NCBI GenBank assembly: GCA_003222375.1
Contig: QHVX01000142.1
Location: 1 to 5,591, forward strand
Direction: 5' to 3'
Origin: Acidobacteriota bacterium
GTDB lineage: Bacteria > Acidobacteriota > Thermoanaerobaculia > Gp7-AA8
DNA length: 5,591 bases
In this document: positions 1-5,591 of the stretch, in pieces
Numbering within the stretch: the first letter of the stretch is position 1
How the letters are laid out: every line of letters starts with the position of its first letter
Notes under the pieces: generated by a model
The model's database searches: none
What the model saw: the letters and a program-made list of their open reading frames with translations, nothing else
What the model was told of the DNA's origin: nothing
Position numbers and translations under genes: made by a program

Positions 1-1
1 C

Positions 2-124
2 GTCTTCATCATGATCAGCAATCACTTCCCGGTCGCGACCTATGGCAATCGCTACAACTGGGAGATTCTGGCGGCGCTGGTGCTGGTCGGGTGGGCGGCC
101 GCGAAAATCATTCGGACACGATGA
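2..124 (+). CDS. C-terminal end of a PuuD-like (urate oxidase N-terminal family) membrane protein, partial
   Basis: Forty codons are open from the window edge in frame 2 and end at TGA 122-124. The peptide contains MISNHFP, then TYGNRYNWEIL, then a hydrophobic stretch (LAALVLVGWAAA) and a basic tail KIIRTR. The SNHFP...YG...NW pattern followed by a last membrane helix is how I recall the end of the integral membrane domain of the urate oxidase N-terminal family, which includes the cytochrome-c-linked urate dehydrogenase PuuD. The protein stops right after the helix, so it has no C-terminal cytochrome c domain, unlike full-length PuuD. It may therefore be one of the shorter membrane-only homologues whose activity is less clear. 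Its stop codon overlaps the start of the next gene (ATGA), suggesting one operon. Only the tail is visible, so the family call is moderate. Confidence 0.55.
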   Translation, partial: VFIMISNHFPVATYGNRYNWEILAALVLVGWAAAKIIRTR

Positions 125-1372
125 TGCTCAGCGACGACGAAATCCGATCCGCAATCGCGCCGCTCGATGCGCCGCTGACGGCGCTCGCGAAACGATTTCC
201 GGGCGAATCGGAGCATCGCCAGCCGGTGCACACGGTTTACGGGGGCGCACATCTGTTCAAATCGGACACGGCCGTCAAACTCGGAGCGCTGGCGCAACGC
301 GCTCTGCGTGAGCATGCACCCGATGCAAACACTTTCGCAGATGCGATCGGCTTGACTCCCTCGATCGCGACAAAAATCTATCAGCGCGTCGGATTTCCGC
401 ATCGACTTCGAAGATGGTTACGGCAATCGTCCCGACGACGAAGAAGACGGACACGCGGCCTCGGCCGCCCACGAAGTGGCGGCCGGAATGCGCGACGGCA
501 CGCTCTCGCCGTTCATCGGCATCCGCATCAAGCCGTTCTCGCAGGAACTTACACGCCGCTCCGTCCGAACGCTCGACATTTTTCTGAGCACACTCGTCGG
601 CGAAGCCGGCAAGCTGCCGCCGTGGTTCGTCGTGACGCTTCCGAAAATCCAGGTCGTCGAGCAAGTCACGGTCCTCGCGAATCTATTCGACCGCCTGGAG
701 CCGAGGCTGCGGCTCGCCAAGAGCAGCTTGAAGTTCGAGTTCATGATCGAGACGACGCAGTCGATTCCGATGCTCTCGCAGATGCTCGATGCCGGCCGAG
801 GTCGGGTGGTGGCCGCGCATTTTGGAACGTATGACTACACCGCGAGCTGCAACATCACGGCGGCCCATCAGCGGATGGATCATCCGGCCTGCGACTTCGC
901 ACGGCACTCCATGCAGGTCGCATATGCCGGCACCGGTTTGTGGCTGTCGGATGGCGCGACGAACGTGATGCCGGTCGGCGATCGCGCCACCGTCCATCGC
1001 GCCTGGCGTCTGCACGTCGATCACATCCGCCACTCCCTCGTCAATGGTTTCTACCAGGGGTGGGATCTGAATCCGTCGCAGCTTCCAACGCGCTACGCCG
1101 CGGTCTACTCCTTCTTTCTCGAAAGTCTCGGCGCCGCCACTGAACGTCTGCGCAATTTCATGCAAAAGGCCGGACAGGCAACGCTGGTCGGCGATGTGTT
1201 CGACGACGCGGCGACGGGACAGGGTCTTCTCAACTATTTCCTCCGCGCGCTGAACTGCGGCGCAATCACGGAACAGGAAGCGCTCGCCACCGGCCTGACG
1301 CTCGACGAGCTGCGGAGCCGGAGCTTCGTGAAGATTTTGAAGGGGCGGCGCGCAGTCAAAGTGTCATCCTGA
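121..1372 (+). pseudogene. DUF6986 / HpcH-CitE-like aldolase-type TIM-barrel protein, frameshifted
   Basis: The gene starts at ATG 121 (ATG 124 is an alternative), with a 4-nt overlap on the upstream stop. Frame 1 encodes about 90 residues with the family-like stretch FPGESEHRQPVHTVYGGAHLF, ending at KIYQRV (codon 388-390). From position 392 the family-like sequence continues in frame 2: DFRIDFEDGYGNRPDDEEDG, then PFIGIRIKPF, FVVTLPKIQ, FEFMIETTQSI (Glu codon 749-751) and HFGTYDYTAS, to TGA 1370-1372. The acidic residues of DFEDGYG and FMIET sit where HpcH/CitE-type barrels bind their divalent metal. Joined, the parts give about 418 residues, close to family length. Frame 1 alone would yield a 238-residue product with an Arg-rich junk tail ending at 834. 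The frame-2 part has no good start codon before the DFEDGYG motif, so it is not a complete gene by itself. Some databases name relatives 'phosphoenolpyruvate kinase', which I would not rely on. Being next to a urate-related gene suggests ureide or glyoxylate metabolism, as an inference. Confidence 0.7.
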
Positions 1373-1437
1373 CCCCGCGGAGCGCGGGAAGGATCTCTTG
1401 CATGAGATCCTTCGCCGACTTCGCGGCTCAGGATGAC
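1363..1437. repeat. REP/BIME-like palindromic repeat between convergent genes
   Basis: The outer arms GTCATCCTGA (1363-1372) and TCAGGATGAC (1428-1437) are perfect inverse complements. The inner arms GAAGGATCTC (1388-1397) and GAGATCCTTC (1404-1413) are also perfect and enclose the 6-nt loop TTGCAT. Between outer and inner arms each side can fold its own small hairpin: CCCGCG-GAG-CGCGGG at 1374-1388, and GCCG...CGGC at 1414-1427. The whole unit can therefore fold as a four-way, cloverleaf-like structure on either strand. The two half units share ends but differ in their central hairpin, as in paired REP elements. I recall similar 'TCATCCTGA...GAAGGATCT' units dispersed through many acidobacterial and related genomes. 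There is no T-run, so an intrinsic terminator role is not shown, though it could block convergent transcripts. Its outer arms contain the stop codons of both flanking genes. Confidence 0.85.
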
Positions 1438-2168
1438 TTCGTCAGAAATCGCTGCCGTCTCGCCGGCGGGAATCGCTCGATCGCGTAACGCAGCATCGTG
1501 CGCGGCATCCGTGCTCCAAATTTGCTCAGAAACTCTTCGAGCACCTTCCGATCGCGTTTTCCAATCTCGCGAAGCATCCAGCCGGCCGCCTTGTGAATCA
1601 GATCGTGTTTGTCGCTGAGCAATGATTGTGCGAGCGCGAAGCTGTCGTCGAATTCGCCTTGCCGGATGAAATGAAATGTCGCGAGAAGAGCGATGCGACG
1701 TTCCCATACGCTCTTTGATTTTGCGAGCCGGTATAGCAACTTGCGATTGCGGGTGGCCAGATGACCGCCGACGATCTGCGGCGCGGAGCAATCGACGAGG
1801 TCCCAATTGTTGATGCAATCGGCCGACCCGAGATACAGCTTGAAAATCGCATCGCGTTCTCTGTCGTCGCCGCCTTCGTACCGATCGACGAGGATCACCA
1901 GCGCGAGGAGCCGCTCCTCGTGCCATTTCGATTGCAAGAGGTTCCGTAGATCGCTCAATGGAAGCGATCGAAACTCCCGGGCGACTGTGCGGAGATCGGG
2001 AACGCGGAGGCCGAGGAATTGGTCGCCTTCGCCGTACTGGCCGGGGCCGGTCTTGAAAAAGCCTTGGATGAAGACCGCGCGATCGCGGTCGGCGAATTCG
2101 CGGAGGCGGCGGCGAGCCGTTAACTGCGGGCGTGCGCCGTTTCTGTTTCTGCCTGCGTCGACGGACAT
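1428..2168 (-). CDS. alkD: AlkD-type DNA alkylation repair protein (HEAT-repeat DNA glycosylase)
   Basis: The 246-residue product matches the AlkD/ALK family, which excises bulky or cationic alkylated bases (3-methyladenine, 7-methylguanine) from DNA using an all-helical HEAT-like fold and without base flipping. Diagnostic parts are FFKTGPGQYGEGD (37-49), the helical segment KWHEERLLAL (81-90), NNWDLVDCSAP (120-130), VWERRIALL (154-162) and KAAGWMLREIGKRD (193-206). W122, D126, R158 and W197 correspond to the Trp109, Asp113, Arg148 and Trp187 active-site residues known from Bacillus cereus AlkD. The W-to-D spacing (4) and R-to-W spacing (39) agree, so the enzyme looks intact. ATG 2168 is chosen because it has a GGAG upstream and no ATG, GTG or TTG codon follows it before the conserved N-terminus. 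It overlaps the preceding regulator gene by 49 nt. The stop TGA (1430-1428) lies in the palindromic repeat. Confidence 0.93.
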   Translation of the reverse strand: MSVDAGRNRNGARPQLTARRRLREFADRDRAVFIQGFFKTGPGQYGEGDQFLGLRVPDLRTVAREFRSLPLSDLRNLLQSKWHEERLLALVILVDRYEGGDDRERDAIFKLYLGSADCINNWDLVDCSAPQIVGGHLATRNRKLLYRLAKSKSVWERRIALLATFHFIRQGEFDDSFALAQSLLSDKHDLIHKAAGWMLREIGKRDRKVLEEFLSKFGARMPRTMLRYAIERFPPARRQRFLTKSS

Positions 2169-2740
2169 CGATAAATCATCTCCACGCGCCCGATCTCGAT
2201 CACCACGCCGTCGAAGAGCTGGATCGGCTGGACAGCTTCGCGTCCGGCCACGCGCGTACCGTTCTTGCTCTGGAGATCGACGAGCGTCGCTTCGTCGCCG
2301 CGGACGGTGATGATCGCGTGGCGTCGCGACACCGTCGTCGAGGGGATTGGGACATCGGAGCTCGCGTCGCGCCCGACGACGTTCTCGCCCGGCTGCAGAA
2401 AAAAGTCGCGATCGCCCTGGGACAACAAGTGGATCGGTATGTGTGAGAGGTCCCCTCCGAACGCGTATCCGAACCGCTGCACAGTGCGGATGATCGATCG
2501 AGCGTCATCGCCGATCGCGGCGCGGATCTCTCGGATGAGAACGGGAAGATTCGCGTCGACCACATAGGTCTCGGGCCACAGGCGGTCGTGCAGCTCCTGC
2601 TTGGAGACGGCGCGCGGTCGCTCCTCGATCAGAATCGAGAGAAGCTCGAACGCCTTCGGCGTCAAGTGGATCGCGTGGTTCCCACGTTGGAGCCGGCGTG
2701 ATGCTGCGTCGAGAACGAAGCCGCCGAACTGGTACCTCAC
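2120..2740 (-). CDS. Winged-helix (OmpR/PhoB-type) - FHA fusion transcriptional regulator
   Basis: The 206-residue protein has two domains. Residues 3-95 form an OmpR/PhoB-type DNA-binding winged helix: F8-D11, LTPKAFELLSIL (26-37), SKQELHDRLWP (46-56), the recognition helix around VVDANLPVLIREIRAAIGDD (60-79), and IRTVQRFGYAF (84-94). There is no receiver domain. Residues about 101-195 form an FHA domain with the phosphothreonine-binding signature GR (123-124), SRRHA (138-142) and NGT (160-162). FHA domains bind phosphothreonine peptides, so the protein probably reads Ser/Thr kinase signalling and converts it to transcription. EmbR of Mycobacterium, a substrate of kinase PknH, joins the same two domain types but has a BTAD domain between them, which is absent here. 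The start is GTG 2740, because a TAA lies six codons upstream with no other start between. No clear Shine-Dalgarno is seen. It follows the JAMM gene by 20 nt and overlaps alkD. Confidence 0.9.
   Translation of the reverse strand: MRYQFGGFVLDAASRRLQRGNHAIHLTPKAFELLSILIEERPRAVSKQELHDRLWPETYVVDANLPVLIREIRAAIGDDARSIIRTVQRFGYAFGGDLSHIPIHLLSQGDRDFFLQPGENVVGRDASSDVPIPSTTVSRRHAIITVRGDEATLVDLQSKNGTRVAGREAVQPIQLFDGVVIEIGRVEMIYRCPSTQAETETAHARS
2179..2183 (-). promoter_or_regulatory. Ribosome binding site of alkD
   Basis: The minus strand reads GGAGA here, with 11 nt between the GGAG core and ATG 2168. It lies inside the coding sequence of the upstream winged-helix-FHA gene. It supports the overlapping ATG start and suggests translational coupling of the two genes. 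The spacing is a little long. Confidence 0.5.
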
Positions 2741-2760
2741 GTTGTGCGCGCAATTTTACG

Positions 2761-3168
2761 TCACCGTTGCGCGCAGCGTTCAGGATTCCATTCCCCTTTG
2801 ACGATCTGCTCGATCCGTTTTCCGTTCGAGCGCGTGATCGAATTGATTGTCAGGACATAGACCGGCATGCCGAGTCGCTGCGCCGTTGCTTCATCGTCGG
2901 CGGATGGCAATGGATGGCCGTTGGGATGCGTGTGCACGATGGCGAATGTGTGCGCCGGGATGCGACCTTTGTAAAAGGCCGCCAGTTGCCTGTGGTCAGA
3001 GGGCCACTGGACGAATCTCACGCGGTCATCTGCATCGCGAACGGCGAAAGCCGCGCTTTCGTAGACGGACTGACCGTAACCCGCCGTCTGCAGCAGTGCC
3101 CACGAACTCTGAACGAAGTCACTGTGGCAACCGATCGTCACAGCAAAAAGGAGTGCGGCGTGCATCAT
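2761..3168 (-). CDS. Small JAMM/MPN (JAB) metalloprotease-like protein, possibly exported
   Basis: The 135-residue protein carries an intact JAMM signature: HTHPNGHPLPSADD at 79-92 gives H79-x-H81-P...S89-x-x-D92, the zinc-binding motif of MPN+ isopeptidases and metalloproteases. The most likely general-base Glu is E37 in SVYESAAFAV. LGMPVYVLT (99-107) fits the strand after the motif. The protein is little more than one core JAB domain, with no ubiquitin-like, E1 or NlpC/P60 partner in view. Residues 1-14 (MMHAALLFAVTIGC) are hydrophobic and could be a short signal peptide, but they lack a Lys or Arg before the core and the lipobox is poor, so export is uncertain. ATG 3168 (or 3165) is the only start, since the frame upstream reaches a TAG without a start codon. 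It is the first gene of the minus-strand unit and its substrate is unknown. Confidence 0.78.
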   Translation of the reverse strand: MMHAALLFAVTIGCHSDFVQSSWALLQTAGYGQSVYESAAFAVRDADDRVRFVQWPSDHRQLAAFYKGRIPAHTFAIVHTHPNGHPLPSADDEATAQRLGMPVYVLTINSITRSNGKRIEQIVKGEWNPERCAQR

Positions 3169-3221
3169 GCCAACAAGGTGCTGCCGCCAGCCGCCGCGTC
3201 TCTAAAAACGCGATAAGAGAT

Positions 3222-3236
3222 TTCTAAGACTTAGAA
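3222..3236. promoter_or_regulatory. 15-bp perfect palindrome in the divergent intergenic region, candidate operator
   Basis: TTCTAAG-A-CTTAGAA is a perfect inverted repeat with a 1-nt centre. It lies within the 84-bp gap (3169-3252) between the JAMM gene and the kinase gene, 16 nt before the kinase ATG. This gap is clearly more AT-rich than the coding DNA around it. TAGAAT (3232-3237) at its right edge resembles a -10 hexamer for the kinase, but I see no convincing -35. A regulator bound here could control both directions, and the winged-helix-FHA protein is the obvious candidate by location. This is inferred from position and symmetry only. Confidence 0.4.
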
Positions 3237-3252
3237 TGACGCGACGCATTCA

Positions 3253-5591
3253 ATGACCGAAGCGCCAGATCTTTCCGGAGAGCAAATCGGGCGGTACCGC
3301 GTCCTGACCCTGCTGGGTTCTGGGGGAATGGGCGCCGTCTACGATGCGATCGATCCGCAGCTAGGCCGCCATGTGGCTTTGAAAATCCTGCCACTTGGCT
3401 TGGCATCCGATGCCAATCGCCTGCAGCGCTTTGTCCAGGAAGCGAAGGCCGCTTCGGCTCTCAACCATCCACATCTGGTCTCGATCTACGAGATCGGCAG
3501 CAGCGGCCGGAATGGCGAGCCGGTCCATTTCATCGCCATGGAGAAAGTCGAGGGGAAAAATCTTCGCGAGACTCTCGCGAGGCAACCGCTGCCGCTGCGC
3601 AAAGCGGTGGAGCTGGTCGCGCAGGTTGCCGATGCCGTCGCGGCAGCGCATTCGGTGGGCGTGATCCATCGCGATCTGAAGCCCGAAAACATCATGGTCT
3701 CGTCCGCGGGTTACGCGAAGGTCCTCGACTTCGGCTTGGCGAAATTGCGAAACGATCCGAAGTCGATGGCGGATAACGATCCGACGGCAGTCCGATCGAC
3801 GGAGACCGGAATCGTGGTAGGCACCGCCGGCTACATGTCGCCCGAACAGGCGGGCGGCAAGGAAGTCGACTATCGCACCGACATCTTCGCCCTCGGATGC
3901 GTTCTCTACGAAGTTGTGACCGGCAGACGCGCTTTCCGTGGCGATTCATCGGTCGACACGCTGCACAAGATCATCTACTCGGAGCCTGAGTCGCTCGGCA
4001 AGCTCGTGCCCGGCGCGCCCGCCGAGTTGCAACGAATCGTTTCGAAAGCTTTGGCAAAGGATCCCGACGAGCGGTATCAATCGGCGAAGGACCTGACGCT
4101 CGATCTGAAGGCGCTGCAACGCGAGGTCACTTCGCCGCGGACGTCGATCGTGCGGCCGCGCCGACTATCGGTCGCGCTCATCGCGATCGCGATTCTTGTG
4201 GTGGCCGCGGTCATTGTCGTGATGCGCTGGCCGCGCAAGAGCGGATCCGCGGTTCCAGCGATGGTGCTGCAGCGGGTCACTGCGAAAAGCAACGTGATCG
4301 ATGCCAGGATCTCGCCTGATGGAAAGTTCGTGGCGTACGCCCTCCGCGAAGAACAGGGTCAGAGCATCTGGCTGCGACACCTCGCGAGCGGACAGGACAT
4401 CGAGCTTGTCCCTCGTGCGCTCGCCTCTTCATGGGGCTTTGCGTTCACACCGGATGGCAACGCGGTGTTTTACGCCTTCAAGACCGCTGCGGATCCACGG
4501 GGCGTGCTGTATCGCGTATCGACGCTCGGCGGTCCGCCTCAGAGAATTCTCGCATCCGGATTCGACTGTGCCGTCACATTTTCGCCGGATGGAAAGCGGA
4601 TGGCGTGGCTGCGCGCCGATTTTCCGGGTCCACGAGAGAGCGCGCTCATGGTTGCCAACAGCGACGGTACAGGCGAACGTGTCGTTGCGATACGCCGGCC
4701 GCCGGAGCGCTTCGTGCCGAGCTTTTTCACCGCCGCGTCGTGGTCGCCGGATGGAAAGTTGATCGCCGCATCCGTTCGGCGTGCCGAGAATCCTGTGGCA
4801 GCGAAATTGATCGGATTCGATCCCGACAGCGGTCAGGAAACACTACTCTCCAAAGAGCCATGGCTCGTGCTCAATGCCGTCACGTGGCTGCCCGATCAGA
4901 GCGCCCTGATCGCCGTCGGAGCGGACGAAGCAGCCAAGGTCGATCCCATCACTCTTGCGGCTACGCAGCTGTGGCTGATCCCTTTTCCTTCCGGTCAGCG
5001 CCGGCAGATCACCAACGATCTTCGTCAATATCGAGATCCAAATGTCACTGCCGACGGTACAAAGATCGTGGCGGTGGCGCTCGATGCCACTGTCAGCATT
5101 TGGCGGACTTCGATTGACGGTACCGAGCAGACGCGGCTCACGAGGGGTCGTTTCGATGGGATCGCGGGGTTTGCGCAGTTGTCCGATGGCCGCGTTGTCT
5201 TCACGTCCCCCGAAAGTGGAACAGTGAGCCTGTGGATGATTAACGCCGATGGTACGCAGCGAAGGCAGTTGACTCGCGATGGTTTTAACAATCGAAACCC
5301 AGTCGCCTTCTCAAATGGAATCGCGTACGTATCTACGACGCCGGCAGCAACGGAAGTGTGCGTCACGAACACCGAGGGCGAAGGACGTCGGGTCATCGTC
5401 CGCGGTGTTGACGAAGCGCCTATCGCCATCAGCCCCGATGAGAAGTGGATCGTCTATAACGCGAACCGTCGCCTTTGGAGGGTCTCGTTCGACGGTCGCG
5501 ATCGGCGGCAGTTGACGACGGAGATCTCTTCAGTGCCTGCCTACTCGCCACGCGGCGATCGCCTCGCCTTCATCCAGGGCGATTGGCAGCA
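3253..5591 (+). CDS. Receptor-type Ser/Thr protein kinase with PD40/TolB-like propeller domain, 3' partial
   Basis: The frame is open from ATG 3253 to the window end (779 complete codons). Residues 15 to about 285 are a Hanks-type kinase domain: glycine loop GSGGMGAVY (22-30), VALKIL with K44, catalytic HRDLKPEN (139-146, D141), DFGLAK (159-164), GTAGYMSPEQ ending at Q199, and DIFALG. All core catalytic residues are present. A basic stretch (RPRR, 301-304) precedes one transmembrane helix at about 306-324. The remainder has repeated beta-propeller blades of the PD40/WD40-like type, with SPDGK-like motifs near 354, 399, 444, 498, 599, 727 and 765. Expected topology is a cytoplasmic kinase and a periplasmic propeller, so it would be a signal receptor whose ligand is not evident. 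This architecture is common in Acidobacteriota. The start gives the usual short N-terminus, although no Shine-Dalgarno is visible. The activation segment (159-198) has several Thr and Ser residues suitable for autophosphorylation. The last blade or blades and the stop lie outside. Confidence 0.93.
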   Translation, partial: MTEAPDLSGEQIGRYRVLTLLGSGGMGAVYDAIDPQLGRHVALKILPLGLASDANRLQRFVQEAKAASALNHPHLVSIYEIGSSGRNGEPVHFIAMEKVEGKNLRETLARQPLPLRKAVELVAQVADAVAAAHSVGVIHRDLKPENIMVSSAGYAKVLDFGLAKLRNDPKSMADNDPTAVRSTETGIVVGTAGYMSPEQAGGKEVDYRTDIFALGCVLYEVVTGRRAFRGDSSVDTLHKIIYSEPESLGKLVPGAPAELQRIVSKALAKDPDERYQSAKDLTLDLKALQREVTSPRTSIVRPRRLSVALIAIAILVVAAVIVVMRWPRKSGSAVPAMVLQRVTAKSNVIDARISPDGKFVAYALREEQGQSIWLRHLASGQDIELVPRALASSWGFAFTPDGNAVFYAFKTAADPRGVLYRVSTLGGPPQRILASGFDCAVTFSPDGKRMAWLRADFPGPRESALMVANSDGTGERVVAIRRPPERFVPSFFTAASWSPDGKLIAASVRRAENPVAAKLIGFDPDSGQETLLSKEPWLVLNAVTWLPDQSALIAVGADEAAKVDPITLAATQLWLIPFPSGQRRQITNDLRQYRDPNVTADGTKIVAVALDATVSIWRTSIDGTEQTRLTRGRFDGIAGFAQLSDGRVVFTSPESGTVSLWMINADGTQRRQLTRDGFNNRNPVAFSNGIAYVSTTPAATEVCVTNTEGEGRRVIVRGVDEAPIAISPDEKWIVYNANRRLWRVSFDGRDRRQLTTEISSVPAYSPRGDRLAFIQGDWQ

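Noticed and set aside
370..392. Programmed +1 frameshifting at the A5 run near 372-376
   Set aside because: A shift there would still leave the residues before DFRIDFEDGYG missing, and I know of no programmed frameshift in this family.
391..834. The continuation of frame 1 after position 390 as a real protein segment
   Set aside because: It is Arg-rich, resembles no domain, and is out of frame with the conserved sequence. It stays open only because the DNA is GC-rich.
476..1372. An independent gene starting at GTG 476
   Set aside because: Family-like sequence (DFRIDFEDGYG) lies in the same frame upstream of this codon and no ribosome binding site is seen. It is the downstream part of the frameshifted gene.
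1363..1437. An intrinsic terminator or tRNA-like gene
   Set aside because: The hairpins have no T-run after them. The cloverleaf resemblance comes from nested inverted repeats, without tRNA consensus bases or a CCA end.
1807..2310. Plus-strand open frame opposite alkD and the regulator
   Set aside because: It is low-complexity, rich in Arg and Ser, and overlaps two well-supported minus-strand genes.
3120..3168. A lipoprotein signal at Cys14 of the JAMM protein
   Set aside because: The residues before Cys (V-T-I-G) do not match the usual lipobox and there is no positive n-region.
2698..3227. Plus-strand open frames opposite the JAMM gene
   Set aside because: They show no recognisable domain, while the opposite strand has an intact JAMM motif.
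3236..3256. Six-codon leader ORF (MTRRIQ) whose TGA overlaps the kinase ATG
   Set aside because: It has no ribosome binding site, and an ORF this short is expected by chance. The ATGA overlap alone is too weak.
1..5591. CRISPR array, tRNA or rRNA genes, insertion sequence or phage genes
   Set aside because: I saw no regularly spaced direct repeats, RNA gene signatures, transposase motifs or phage proteins on either strand.

Overview
The window is GC-rich DNA from a bacterium with dense, overlapping gene packing. A membrane Ser/Thr protein kinase carrying a C-terminal PD40/TolB-type propeller, a receiver-less OmpR-type winged-helix regulator, and a large imperfect palindromic repeat beginning GTCATCCTGA together suggest an acidobacterium or a close neighbour. 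This assignment is an inference from gene style, not from a marker gene.

Left part (1-1372, + strand): the C-terminal end of a PuuD-like (urate oxidase N-terminal family) membrane protein overlaps by 4 nt (ATGA) with a DUF6986 / HpcH-CitE-like TIM-barrel gene. This second gene is broken near position 390. Family similarity moves from frame 1 to frame 2, and a short stretch before the DFRIDFEDGYG motif appears to be missing. The pair looks like the tail of a purine/ureide catabolism operon.

Boundary (1363-1437): a 75-bp, cloverleaf-like palindromic repeat lies between convergent genes. Each of its outer arms supplies the TGA stop codon of one flanking gene.

Middle part (1428-3168, - strand): a compact three-gene unit is read right to left. 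It encodes a small JAMM/MPN metalloprotease-like protein with a hydrophobic N-terminus, a winged-helix-FHA fusion regulator, and an AlkD-type HEAT-repeat DNA glycosylase. The JAMM and regulator genes are 20 nt apart, and the regulator and alkD genes overlap by 49 nt.

Right part (3253-5591, + strand): a divergently transcribed receptor Ser/Thr kinase starts 84 bp from the JAMM gene and runs off the window end. The shared intergenic region holds a perfect 15-bp palindrome, a candidate operator. The most interesting reading is a signalling island. A transmembrane kinase senses through its propeller. A phosphothreonine-reading (FHA) transcription factor resembles a minimal EmbR and could respond to that kinase. 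The protease and the repair glycosylase could be co-regulated outputs. The domain identities are well supported, but the functional link between the genes is a hypothesis.
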